Below are positions 15,665-23,314 of a DNA stretch of 33,742 nucleotides, piece after piece. Source of the stretch: Terrabacter sp. 28. Its GTDB lineage: Bacteria; Actinomycetota; Actinomycetes; Actinomycetales; Dermatophilaceae. The DNA lies in NCBI GenBank assembly GCA_000955875.1, contig JYOE01000019.1, forward strand, positions 1-33,742, given 5' to 3'. A program made the position numbers and the translations under genes. Positions within the stretch are counted from its first letter, which is position 1. Each line of letters begins with the position of its first letter. The notes under the pieces were generated by a model. The model had not been told where the DNA came from. It saw nothing but the letters and a program-made list of their open reading frames with translations, and ran no database searches.

Positions 15665-15913
15665 TCAGCCCGTGTAGCCCTCGACGGTGCGCTCGGACCG
15701 CACCTCGGCGGTGTCCGGGTCTTCGCCGAACTCGCGCTTGGCCCGGCGCTGGCGCAGCAGGTCCCAGCACTGGTCGAGCTCGACCTCGAGACTGCGCAGC
15801 CGGGCATGCTCCTCGTCGACGCTGATCGAGCCGGCCTGCAGCGCCGAGCGCAGCTGGTGCTCCTCGTCGATGAGCGACTTGATGTGGTGCTGGACGGAGA
15901 CGTCGTCGGCCAT
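15665..15913 (-). CDS. DUF2630 family protein
   Basis: A small, acidic, mostly helical protein of 82 residues found across actinobacteria. It matches the DUF2630 pattern: HHIKSLIDEEHQLRSALQAG near the start, then LRSLEVELDQCWDLLRQRRAKREFG, and a short polar end (SERTVEGYTG). The two heptad-like helices suggest a coiled-coil hairpin. The function is unknown. ATG 15913 is chosen because it begins MADDVSVQHHIKSL, the conserved family start; the longer open frame is a shadow of the hydrolase gene. It is divergent from the alpha/beta hydrolase across 64 bases. Confidence 0.85.
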   Translation of the reverse strand: MADDVSVQHHIKSLIDEEHQLRSALQAGSISVDEEHARLRSLEVELDQCWDLLRQRRAKREFGEDPDTAEVRSERTVEGYTG

Positions 15914-15977
15914 GCGGCCACCTTCGCACGCGCCCGGCGCCCAGTCGAGAGTGCCGTCGAGGGCTAGCGTGGGGCGG

Positions 15978-16652
15978 GTGACCACGTACGCGCTCGTCCC
16001 CGGTGCCGGCGGCGCCGCCTGGTACTGGCATCGCGTCGCGCCGCTGCTCGAGCAGGCCGGACACGAGGCCGTCGCCGTCGACCTGCCCGGTGACGACCCC
16101 GCCGAGGGGCTGCCCGAGTATGCCGCCCGCGTCCTCAGCGCGGTCGACGGACGTGACGACGTGGTGCTCGTCGGGCAGTCGATGGGCGGCTTCACCGTGC
16201 CGCTGGTCGCGGAGCGGCGGCCGGTGTCGGCCGTCGTCCTGCTGAACGCGATGGTCCCGGTGCCGGGTGAGACCGCCGGCGCGTGGTGGGACGCGGTCGG
16301 CTCGGAGGCGGCGCGGGTCGCGGCCGCGCGCGACAGGGGCTATCCGCAGGAGTTCGACCTCGACACCTACTTCCTCCACGACGTCGATCCCGAGGTCGCG
16401 GCATCGGGGGAGGAGCACCAGCGTCCGGAGGTCGACCGGGCGTTCGAGACCCCCTGCGACTTCGAGCGGTGGCCGGACGTGCCGATCCACGCCGTCGCGG
16501 GCGAGGGCGACCGCTTCTTCCCGGTCGACCTGCAGCGGCGGGTGGCCCGGGAGCGGCTGGGCGTCGACCTCGACCTCGTCCCCGGCGGCCACCTGGCCGC
16601 GCTGTCGCACCCGAGGGAGCTCACGGCATACCTCGTCGGGGTGGCGCGATGA
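15978..16652 (+). CDS. alpha/beta hydrolase
   Basis: A 224-residue alpha/beta-hydrolase of the small esterase/hydroxynitrile-lyase-like group. The oxyanion region is LVPGAGGAAWYWHRV near the N-terminus, the nucleophile elbow is VGQSMGG (Ser68), the likely acid is the Asp in AGEGDRFFP, and the catalytic His is in VPGGHLAALSHP. The triad is complete, so activity is expected; the substrate cannot be read. No signal peptide is present. Start GTG 15978 directly precedes TTYALVPGAGG with GGGGCGG upstream. The stop overlaps the methyltransferase start (ATGA), which points to translational coupling. Confidence 0.85.
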   Translation: MTTYALVPGAGGAAWYWHRVAPLLEQAGHEAVAVDLPGDDPAEGLPEYAARVLSAVDGRDDVVLVGQSMGGFTVPLVAERRPVSAVVLLNAMVPVPGETAGAWWDAVGSEAARVAAARDRGYPQEFDLDTYFLHDVDPEVAASGEEHQRPEVDRAFETPCDFERWPDVPIHAVAGEGDRFFPVDLQRRVARERLGVDLDLVPGGHLAALSHPRELTAYLVGVAR

Positions 16653-17347
16653 GCGGCGCACCCGGCAGCGGCGACACCGACAGCGGCGACAGAGACCTCA
16701 GTGAGTTCGACAGCAGTGAGTTCGACAGGGCGTACTGGGAGCAGCACTGGCAGGGGAGTCAGGGGGAGGCGTCCGCGCCGAACCCGCACCTCGTCCGTGA
16801 GGTCGGGGGCCTGACGCCGGGCACGGCGCTCGATGCCGGCTGCGGCGAGGGCGGTGAGGCGCGCTGGCTCGCCGGGCGGGGCTGGCACGTCACGGCCGTC
16901 GACATCTCGCGCGAGGCGCTCGCGCGGGCCGCGGCGCTCGGAGGAGTCGACGACGGCGACGGCGACGCCGGCGACGCCGGGGGTCGGGTGCACTGGGTCG
17001 AGGCGGACCTCACGACGTGGGCGCCCGACCGGCAGTACGACCTGGTGACGACGCACTACGCGCACCCGACGATGCCGCAGCTCGGCTTCTACGACCGCGT
17101 CGCCGCCTGGGTCGCACCGGGTGGCTCGCTGCTCGTCGTCGGGCACCTGCACCGGGAGGGCGGTCACGGCCACGGAACCACCTCGACCGACGACCCGCCC
17201 GAGCACGCCACGGTGACGCTCGCCGACATCACGGAGCGTCTCGACCCCGGCGAGTGGGACGTGCAGACCGCCTCGGAGCACCCGAGGTCCGCCGCGCACG
17301 GGAGCACCCTGCACGACGTCGTGGTGCGCGCGCGTCGGCGCGACTAG
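16649..17347 (+). CDS. class I SAM-dependent methyltransferase
   Basis: A 232-residue cytoplasmic methyltransferase of the Rossmann class. Motif I is TALDAGCGEGGEARWLAGRGWHV, followed by an acidic strand end (TAVDIS) that binds the SAM ribose, then WVEADLTTW and the strand YDLVTTHYAHP. The substrate is unknown; the family includes small-molecule and tellurite-type methyltransferases. The first 30 residues are a Ser/Asp/Gly-rich tail built from two short tandem duplications, and a second Asp/Gly-rich insert (GVDDGDGDAGDAGG) lies between motifs. ATG 16649 overlaps the hydrolase stop by four bases, so the two genes form an operon. Confidence 0.85.
   Translation: MSGAPGSGDTDSGDRDLSEFDSSEFDRAYWEQHWQGSQGEASAPNPHLVREVGGLTPGTALDAGCGEGGEARWLAGRGWHVTAVDISREALARAAALGGVDDGDGDAGDAGGRVHWVEADLTTWAPDRQYDLVTTHYAHPTMPQLGFYDRVAAWVAPGGSLLVVGHLHREGGHGHGTTSTDDPPEHATVTLADITERLDPGEWDVQTASEHPRSAAHGSTLHDVVVRARRRD
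16666..16728. repeat. two adjacent 15-bp tandem duplications in the methyltransferase N-terminus
   Basis: CAGTGAGTTCGACAG occurs twice head to tail (16699-16713 and 16714-16728), exactly. Just upstream CAGCGGCGACACCGA (16666-16680) is followed by a near copy (16681-16695, CAGCGGCGACAGAGA). Both keep frame and encode SGDTDSGDRD and SEFDSSEFD runs. Confidence 0.92.
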
Positions 17348-17357
17348 GACCTGTCGG

Positions 17358-18392
17358 TCAGGCGCTCGGCGCCCGGCGGCGTCGGCGACGGGGCACCCCG
17401 AGGGTCGTCTCGCGCGCCTCGAGGGTCCAGGCGACGGGGATCTCCTCGGCGGCGCCGGTGTAGCCGTCGATGCGGCGCGCGAGCATCTCGAGCGCGGACC
17501 GGGCCAGCCCCGTGAGGTCGGGGGAGATGGTCGAGACGGTGGGGTTGGAGTAGCGGGTCTCGGCGATGTCGTCGAAGCCCGCGACCGCGACGTCGTCGGG
17601 CACCGCGACCCCGGACTCGACGCAGGCCCGCAGGGCCCCGATCGCCATGAGGTCGTTGAAGCAGAAGACCGCGTCGGGCGGCTCGGGCAGCTCGAGCAGG
17701 TGCCGCATCGCGGCGTGCCCGTCGGCGCGCTCGAAGTGGGGCACCTCGACGACGAGGCTCTTGTCGTAGGGGAGGTCTGCGGCGCGCAGCGCCTGCCGGT
17801 AGCCGCGCAGTCGCTCGGAGGCCGTGCCCTTCACGGTCTCGCGGCCGATGGCAGCGATGCGGCGGCGCCCTTGTGAGACAAGGTGTTCCGTGGCGGCACG
17901 CGCTGCCGCGACCGAGTCGACGGCGATGTGGTCGAAGCCGGTGGGGACGGGCCGCTCACCGAGCAGCACCATGGGCAGGCTGTCGGCCCGCCGGCTGATC
18001 TCGTCGGCCGAGAGGGCCAGCGGCGAGAAGATCACGCCGTCGATGACGTGCGAGCGCATGCCCTCGAGCACGACACGCTCGGCGTCGGCATCGCCTCCGG
18101 TCACGTCGAGCAGCACGATGAAGCCGAGGGCCGCGGCCTCCTCGGTGATGCGCGCGGCGAGCTCGGCGAAGTAGGGGGAGTCCATCGCCGGCACGGCCAG
18201 GGCGAGGAAGCCCGCCCGCCCGTGCTTGAGGCTGCGTGCCGAGAGGTTGGGCCGGTAGTGCAGCTCGGCCATGGCGGCCTCGACCCGCTCACGCGTGCTG
18301 GCCTTGACGTGCGGGTGGTTGTTGAGCACGTTCGAGGCGGTCTTGACGGAGACGCCGGCGCGCTCTGCGACGTCACGAAGCCGTGCGGCCAC
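17358..18392 (-). CDS. LacI-family transcriptional regulator of the arabinan operon
   Basis: A 344-residue repressor. The helix-turn-helix is [30 protein letters not shown], with hinge [16 protein letters not shown]. The sensor domain extends from [19 protein letters not shown] to the end and includes [25 protein letters not shown] and [15 protein letters not shown]. The C-terminal [10 protein letters not shown] tail is basic. GTG 18392 has AGGAGG five bases upstream, a firm start. It is divergent from the GH51 gene, and two identical 14-base sites sit in the shared region, so it most likely represses the arabinan operon until arabinose or an arabinooligosaccharide binds. Confidence 0.9.
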   Translation of the reverse strand: MAARLRDVAERAGVSVKTASNVLNNHPHVKASTRERVEAAMAELHYRPNLSARSLKHGRAGFLALAVPAMDSPYFAELAARITEEAAALGFIVLLDVTGGDADAERVVLEGMRSHVIDGVIFSPLALSADEISRRADSLPMVLLGERPVPTGFDHIAVDSVAAARAATEHLVSQGRRRIAAIGRETVKGTASERLRGYRQALRAADLPYDKSLVVEVPHFERADGHAAMRHLLELPEPPDAVFCFNDLMAIGALRACVESGVAVPDDVAVAGFDDIAETRYSNPTVSTISPDLTGLARSALEMLARRIDGYTGAAEEIPVAWTLEARETTLGVPRRRRRRAPSA

Positions 18393-18518
18393 CCGCGCCT
18401 CCTGTTCGACACTCGCCGTCGACGCTCGACGATCCAGCCGGGGAAAGCCCGACCGAGGAACAGGCTAGCGCCCGCACCCGACGGTCCGAGCCATCTTCCA
18501 CCCGGTTCGGAACACCTC

Positions 18519-18547
18519 TGGACAGGTTTCGGTAACCGTTGTAATTT
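18519..18547 (+). promoter_or_regulatory. predicted sigma-70-type promoter of the arabinan operon
   Basis: TGGACA (18519-18524), 17 bases, TAATTT (18542-18547). Both boxes are good matches for an actinobacterial housekeeping promoter. The first operator copy covers the -10 end of the spacer and the second lies just past the expected transcription start near 18554. Confidence 0.65.
18531..18544 (+). promoter_or_regulatory. operator copy 1 (GGTAACCGTTGTAA)
   Basis: First of two identical 14-base direct repeats in the region between the divergent LacI and GH51 genes. The core AACCGTT is symmetrical with LacI-like character, while the flanks are not. It overlaps the predicted -10 box, so bound repressor would block polymerase. 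Confidence 0.7.
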
Positions 18548-18565
18548 TCAGACCACACGCAAGTG

Positions 18566-18579
18566 GGTAACCGTTGTAA
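18566..18579 (+). promoter_or_regulatory. operator copy 2 (GGTAACCGTTGTAA)
   Basis: Second exact copy, 35 bases from the first in the same orientation, just downstream of the predicted transcription start. Two sites on one side of the start suggest cooperative repression. Confidence 0.7.
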
Positions 18580-18616
18580 GAACGGTGTGCCCACTCCGAC
18601 GGTCAAGGAGGACCGG

Positions 18617-20143
18617 ATGGGACGAGCGACAGTGCGGCTGGACCCCGCGTTCACGGTGGGGCCGGTGCGGCCGAGGACCTTCGGGTCCTTCGTCGAGCAC
18701 ATGGGCCGGTGCGTCTACACCGGCATCTACGAGCCCGGTCACCCCGAGGCCGACGAGCTGGGCTTCCGCTCGGACGTCGCCGCCCTGGTGCGCGAGCTCG
18801 GCGTGACCACCGTCCGCTACCCGGGCGGCAACTTCGTGTCGAACTACCGCTGGGAGGACGGCATCGGCCCCAAGGCCGACCGCCCCACCCAGCTCGACCT
18901 GGCCTGGCGGTCGGTCGAGACGAACCAGGTCGGCACCGACGACTTCGTCGACTGGGCCCGCGGGGTGGGCGTCGAGCCGATGATGGCCGTCAACCTCGGC
19001 ACCCGCGGCGTGCAGGAGGCCATCGACCTGCTGCTCTACTGCAACGCCGAGACCGGCACGTCGTGGCCCGACCTCCGGGCCAAGCACGGGCACCACGAGC
19101 CCCACGACGTACGCGTGTGGTGCCTCGGCAACGAGATGGACGGTCCCTGGCAGATGGGCCACAAGACCGCCGAGGAGTACGCGCGCGTCGCGGAGGAGAC
19201 GGCCCGCGCCATGCGGCGCGTCGACCCGGGTCTCGAGCTCGTCGCCTGCGGCTCGTCGAACCGCGGCATGCCGACGTTCGGCACGTGGGAGCGCGTCGTG
19301 CTCGAGCGCTGCTTCGACCTCGTCGACCACATCTCGGCGCACGCGTACTACGAGCCCGTCGACGGCGACGTCGACTCCTTCCTCGCCAGCGGCGAGGACA
19401 TGCACCGCTTCATCGAGTCGGTCGTGGCCACCGCCGACCACGTCGCCGCCGTCAAGGGGTCCGACAAGCGGATCACCGTCTCGTTCGACGAGTGGAACGT
19501 GTGGTTCCAGGAGCGTTTCCACGGCGAGAACTCCCTCGAGATCCGCGAGGCGCCCGAGCTCATCGAGGACGTCTACGACGTCACCGACGCGGTCGTCGTC
19601 GGGAGCCTGCTCATCACCCTGCTCCAGCACACCGACCGCGTCGCGATGGCTTGCCAGGCACAGCTCGTCAACGTCATCGCCCCCATCGCCACACGCCCCG
19701 GGGGTGGCGCCTGGCGGCAGACGATCTTCCATCCCTTCGCCCTGACCGCCCAGCACGCCCGCGGCACCGTGCTGCGCCCGGCCGTCGCCTGCGACACGAT
19801 CGACACGTCGGCCTACGGGCCCGTCGACCAGGTCGTCGTCACGGCCACCCACGACCCCGACACCGGCGACCTCGCCGTGTTCGTGGTCAACCGCAGCCGC
19901 ACCGAGGCGGCCGAGCTCGTGCTCGACGTCGCGGACGCCGTGGGCGCCGGCCCAACGGCATACACCCTCGTGGAGCACCTGGCGCTGCACGACGACGACA
20001 CCTCGGCGACGAACACCGAGGCGAACCCTGACCGTGTGACGCCGCGTCCGGGGGACGCGTCGGTAGACGGGCCCACCCTCACCGCAACCCTGCCGCCCAC
20101 CTCCTGGCACTGCATCCGACTCACCGAAGGGACCGTTCGATGA
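18617..20143 (+). CDS. abfA: alpha-L-arabinofuranosidase, GH51
   Basis: Cytoplasmic GH51 alpha-L-arabinofuranosidase, 508 residues, which releases arabinofuranose from imported arabinooligosaccharides with retention of configuration. The TIM barrel holds the acid/base Glu173 in LGNEMDGPW and the nucleophile Glu292 in SFDEWNVWF; VRYPGGNFVSNYRWEDGIGP is also typical. The C-terminal beta-sandwich starts near residue 385. No signal peptide is present. ATG 18617 has AAGGAGG six bases upstream. It is the first gene of the arabinan operon, and its stop overlaps the start of the binding-protein gene (ATGA). Confidence 0.95.
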   Translation: MGRATVRLDPAFTVGPVRPRTFGSFVEHMGRCVYTGIYEPGHPEADELGFRSDVAALVRELGVTTVRYPGGNFVSNYRWEDGIGPKADRPTQLDLAWRSVETNQVGTDDFVDWARGVGVEPMMAVNLGTRGVQEAIDLLLYCNAETGTSWPDLRAKHGHHEPHDVRVWCLGNEMDGPWQMGHKTAEEYARVAEETARAMRRVDPGLELVACGSSNRGMPTFGTWERVVLERCFDLVDHISAHAYYEPVDGDVDSFLASGEDMHRFIESVVATADHVAAVKGSDKRITVSFDEWNVWFQERFHGENSLEIREAPELIEDVYDVTDAVVVGSLLITLLQHTDRVAMACQAQLVNVIAPIATRPGGGAWRQTIFHPFALTAQHARGTVLRPAVACDTIDTSAYGPVDQVVVTATHDPDTGDLAVFVVNRSRTEAAELVLDVADAVGAGPTAYTLVEHLALHDDDTSATNTEANPDRVTPRPGDASVDGPTLTATLPPTSWHCIRLTEGTVR

Positions 20144-21504
20144 CGAACACCCAGCCCCACAGCCCCCTGACCCCCAACCCCGTCACGCGTCGCACGATCC
20201 TCTCCGGCGCCTTCGGCCTCGCCGGCCTCGCAGGCCTAGCCGCCTGCGGCTCCGGCTCCAGCGGCGTGCCCGGCCAGGCTCCCGCCGTCTCCGCCGGTGG
20301 CGGCGCGACCGGCTACTCCGGGCCGAAGGTCGCGCTCCAGTTCTGGAACGGCTTCACCGGCGGAGACGGGCCCTTCATGAAGCGACTCGTCGACCAGTTC
20401 AACTCCGAGCACCCGAACATCGCGGTGAGCATGAACACGATGCAGTGGGCTGACTACTACGCGAAGCTGCCCGCCGCCGTCACCGCGGGCAAGGGCCCCG
20501 ACATCGGCATCATGCACGTCGACTCGGTCGCGACGAACGCCGCGCGCAACGTCATCCAGCCGCTCGACGACGTCGCCTCGGCGCTCAAGCTCAGCGAGAG
20601 CGACTTCGCCCCGGTGCCGTGGAAGGCCGGCATCTACAACGGCAAGCGCTACTCCATCCCCCTCGACGTGCACCCGCTCGGCTTCTTCTACAACAAGACC
20701 GTCATGGAGAAGGGTGGCCTCGACCCCGAGAAGCCCCCCATGACCGCGGACGACTACATGGCTGCGCTGGAGCAGCTGAAGTCCAAGGGCATCCAGGGGC
20801 ACTGGGCGACGCCCTTCCCCTTCACCGGCAGCATGTCGGTGCAGTCGCTCATCTGGCAGTTCGGCGGCAACCTCTTCTCCGAGGACGCCAAGCAGGTCCT
20901 CTGGGCCGACGACCCCGGCGTCAAGGCGCTCACCTGGTTCCAGGACCTCGTCACCAAGGGCTACTCGCAGGGCAAGATCGCCCAGGACGCCGACATCATC
21001 GCCCTTCAGAACGGCAAGACCGCCTTCAACTGGAACGGCATCTGGACGATCAACACCCTCAAGGAGAAGTCCGGGCTCGACTGGGGCGTCGCGCCGCTGC
21101 CCAACATCGGTGGCACCAAGGCGGCCTGGGCCGGCTCGCACCAGTTCATCCTGCCCACCTCGCGCACGCCCGACGAGAACAAGCAGACCGCCGCGCGCGT
21201 CTTCCTCAACTGGATCAGCCAGAAGAGCCTCGAGTGGGCCAAGGGCGGTCAGGTGCCGGCCCGCAACTCGGTGCGCGAGTCGGCCGAGTTCAAGGCGCTC
21301 AAGGACCAGGAGACCCTGGCCACCCAGATCGACTACCTGCACTTCCCGCCGGCGGTCGCCGGCATCGGCGACGCGATCCCGGAGTTCGAGAAGGCCCTGA
21401 ACCAGGCCGTCCTCGGCGGGCAGGACCCCAAGAAGGTGCTCTCCGACGCCGCCGGACGCGCCACGAAGATCCTCGAGGCCAACGCGAAGAAGTACGGCGG
21501 CTGA
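20140..21504 (+). CDS. ABC sugar transporter, substrate-binding lipoprotein (arabinan operon)
   Basis: Extracellular binding lipoprotein of a carbohydrate importer, 454 residues. The signal combines a twin-arginine motif (VTRRTILSG) with a lipobox LAAC (Cys36), so it is probably exported folded by Tat and then lipidated. Binding-protein motifs include VALQFWNGFTGGDGPFMKRLVDQFN, GKGPDIGIMHVD, YSIPLDVHPLGFFYNKTVM and KTAFNWNGIW. It overlaps GH51 by four bases, and the permease follows 4 bases after the stop. Arabinooligosaccharides are the likely ligand given GH51 and two GH43 genes in the operon. Confidence 0.92.
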   Translation: MTNTQPHSPLTPNPVTRRTILSGAFGLAGLAGLAACGSGSSGVPGQAPAVSAGGGATGYSGPKVALQFWNGFTGGDGPFMKRLVDQFNSEHPNIAVSMNTMQWADYYAKLPAAVTAGKGPDIGIMHVDSVATNAARNVIQPLDDVASALKLSESDFAPVPWKAGIYNGKRYSIPLDVHPLGFFYNKTVMEKGGLDPEKPPMTADDYMAALEQLKSKGIQGHWATPFPFTGSMSVQSLIWQFGGNLFSEDAKQVLWADDPGVKALTWFQDLVTKGYSQGKIAQDADIIALQNGKTAFNWNGIWTINTLKEKSGLDWGVAPLPNIGGTKAAWAGSHQFILPTSRTPDENKQTAARVFLNWISQKSLEWAKGGQVPARNSVRESAEFKALKDQETLATQIDYLHFPPAVAGIGDAIPEFEKALNQAVLGGQDPKKVLSDAAGRATKILEANAKKYGG

Positions 21505-21508
21505 CGTC

Positions 21509-22480
21509 ATGGCTGTGACGACGGCACAGCCCACCAGACCCTCGTCGGGAGCGCCACCCACGCCGGGTGGGCGGCGCTCCCGGGGAGCCCGGTCCGGCAT
21601 CCACGGCTCGGGGTGGACCCCCTACCTCTTCCTCGCCCCGTTCCTCGTCCTCTTCATCACGTTCGTCGCCGTGCCGGCCCTGCTCGGCATCTGGATCTCC
21701 CTGCACGACTGGGACTTCCTGCTGCCGAACAAGCCGTTCGTCGGCGCCCAGAACTACACCGACCTGATCGACAGCGGGGCACCGCAGTTCCAGCCGTTCT
21801 GGAACGGCATGAAGGCGACCGGGATCTTCGTGCTCATCAGCGTGCCGTTCCTCGTGACCCTGCCGCTGCTGCTCGCGATCGTGCTCAACCGCAAGTTCCC
21901 GGGCCGCACGTTCTTCCGCGCGGTCTTCTTCGCGCCGTTCGTCCTCGGGGTCGCCGTCGTCGGCCTCATGTGGCGCTACCTGCTCGACCCGTCGTTCGGC
22001 ATGGTCAACGGGCTGCTCGGCGCGCTGGGCCTGCCGAGCGACACCGCGTGGACGACGGAGCAGCCCTGGGCATGGATCTCGCTCGCGGCCGTGACGATCT
22101 GGTGGACCATCGGCTTCAACGCCGTCATCTACCTCGCCGGGCTCGCCGACATCCCGGCCGAGCACTACGAGGCCGCCGACATCGACGGTGCGACCGCGTG
22201 GCAGAAGCTGCGCTACATCACCATCCCGGGGCTGCGGCCAGTGCTCATCTTCATCGTCGTCACGACGGTGCTCGCGAGCGCGAACATGTTCGGGCAGAGC
22301 TACCTCATCACCAAGGGCGGGCCGGGCGACTCGACCCGCACGGCCATCATGGAGATCGCCGACCTCGGCCTGTCGCAGTACCGGATGGGCCAGGCCTCCG
22401 CGATGAGCTACGTGCTCGCGGTGTGCCTCGCCCTCATCGCGCTCCTCAACTTCTGGCTGCTGAGGGAGAAGAAGTCATGA
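21509..22480 (+). CDS. ABC sugar transporter permease, MalF type (arabinan operon)
   Basis: Membrane subunit, 323 residues. A polar tail (about residues 1-35, Thr/Pro/Arg/Gly-rich) precedes the first membrane segment (YLFLAPFLVLFITFVAVPALL). The EAA loop that docks the ATPase is EAADIDGATAWQKLRYITIPGLRP. The gene starts 4 bases after the binding-protein stop and ends overlapping the next permease (ATGA). The tail region encodes a long GC-rich stem-loop at 21546-21582, just as in operon 1. It has no ATPase partner in the operon. Confidence 0.92.
   Translation: MAVTTAQPTRPSSGAPPTPGGRRSRGARSGIHGSGWTPYLFLAPFLVLFITFVAVPALLGIWISLHDWDFLLPNKPFVGAQNYTDLIDSGAPQFQPFWNGMKATGIFVLISVPFLVTLPLLLAIVLNRKFPGRTFFRAVFFAPFVLGVAVVGLMWRYLLDPSFGMVNGLLGALGLPSDTAWTTEQPWAWISLAAVTIWWTIGFNAVIYLAGLADIPAEHYEAADIDGATAWQKLRYITIPGLRPVLIFIVVTTVLASANMFGQSYLITKGGPGDSTRTAIMEIADLGLSQYRMGQASAMSYVLAVCLALIALLNFWLLREKKS
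21546..21582 (+). promoter_or_regulatory. strong hairpin in the 5' coding region of the MalF-type permease (arabinan operon)
   Basis: CGGGAGCGCC (21546-21555) pairs with GGCGCTCCCG (21573-21582); after one A-C mismatch (21556/21572), CCCA (21557-21560) pairs with TGGG (21568-21571), leaving a 7-base loop. It lies about 42 bases after the binding-protein stop, in codons 13-25 of the permease, in the same setting as the operon 1 hairpin. Confidence 0.82.
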
Positions 22481-23304
22481 AGCGCCGCAACGGGCCCCTC
22501 TTCTGGGTGGGCATGGGGCTGCTCTCGCTCGTCTTCATCGGGCCGCTGCTGCTCGTGCTGCTCACGGCCTTCAAGTCGCAGAGCGAGTCCCGCACCGTCC
22601 CGCCGACGTACTTCCCCTCGGAGCCGAGCCTGCGGGCCTTCGACGTGCTCTTCTTCCAGGACGCGGCAAGCCCGGTGGCCCGCTGGTTCCTCAATTCCCT
22701 CATGGCGGCCACGCTGCAGGCGCTGCTCGTGCTCGTCGTCTGCTCGCTCGCGGGTTACGCCTTGGCGCGCATGGAGTTCCGCGGCAAGAACGTCATCTTC
22801 ACGGTCATCATCCTCACGCTGTTTCTCCCCGGCTTCATCTTCCTCATGCCGAACTTCCTCATCCTCGACAAGCTCGGCTGGCTCGACCAGATCTGGGCGC
22901 TCGTCGTGCCCGGTGCGGCCGGTGCGTTCGGCGTCTTCTTCATGCGGCAGTTCTTCATGGGGATGCCGAAGGAGCTCGAGGAGAGTGCCCGCCTGGACGG
23001 GGCGGGTCCGTTCCGCACGTGGTGGTCGATCGTGCTGCCCAACGCCAAACCCGCCCTGGTGACCCTCGGCGTGCTCAGCTACCTCAACAACTGGAACGAC
23101 TTCATCTGGCCCATCTACGTGCTCTTCTCACCCGAGCGCCTCACTCTGCCTGCGGGACTCAGCCGCCTGCAGGGTGCCTATTCCATCGACTACCCCGTCG
23201 TCATGGCCGGCGCGATGCTGGCCGCGATCCCCGTCCTGGCGCTCTACGTCTTCGTGCAGCGCTACGTCATCGAGGGCGTCGCGAGCAGCGGCGTCAAGGG
23301 CTGA
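22477..23304 (+). CDS. ABC sugar transporter permease, MalG type (arabinan operon)
   Basis: Second membrane subunit, 275 residues. The first membrane segment starts almost at once (GPLFWVGMGLLSLVFIGPLLLVLLTAF). The EAA loop is ESARLDGAGPFRTWWSIVLPNAKPAL, and the C-terminus ends in QRYVIEGVASSGVKG, the MalG-type ending. ATG 22477 overlaps the preceding stop (ATGA), which sets the start and implies coupled translation. The secreted GH43 gene follows after 10 bases. Confidence 0.92.
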   Translation: MKRRNGPLFWVGMGLLSLVFIGPLLLVLLTAFKSQSESRTVPPTYFPSEPSLRAFDVLFFQDAASPVARWFLNSLMAATLQALLVLVVCSLAGYALARMEFRGKNVIFTVIILTLFLPGFIFLMPNFLILDKLGWLDQIWALVVPGAAGAFGVFFMRQFFMGMPKELEESARLDGAGPFRTWWSIVLPNAKPALVTLGVLSYLNNWNDFIWPIYVLFSPERLTLPAGLSRLQGAYSIDYPVVMAGAMLAAIPVLALYVFVQRYVIEGVASSGVKG

Positions 23305-23314
23305 GGAGGCCACC

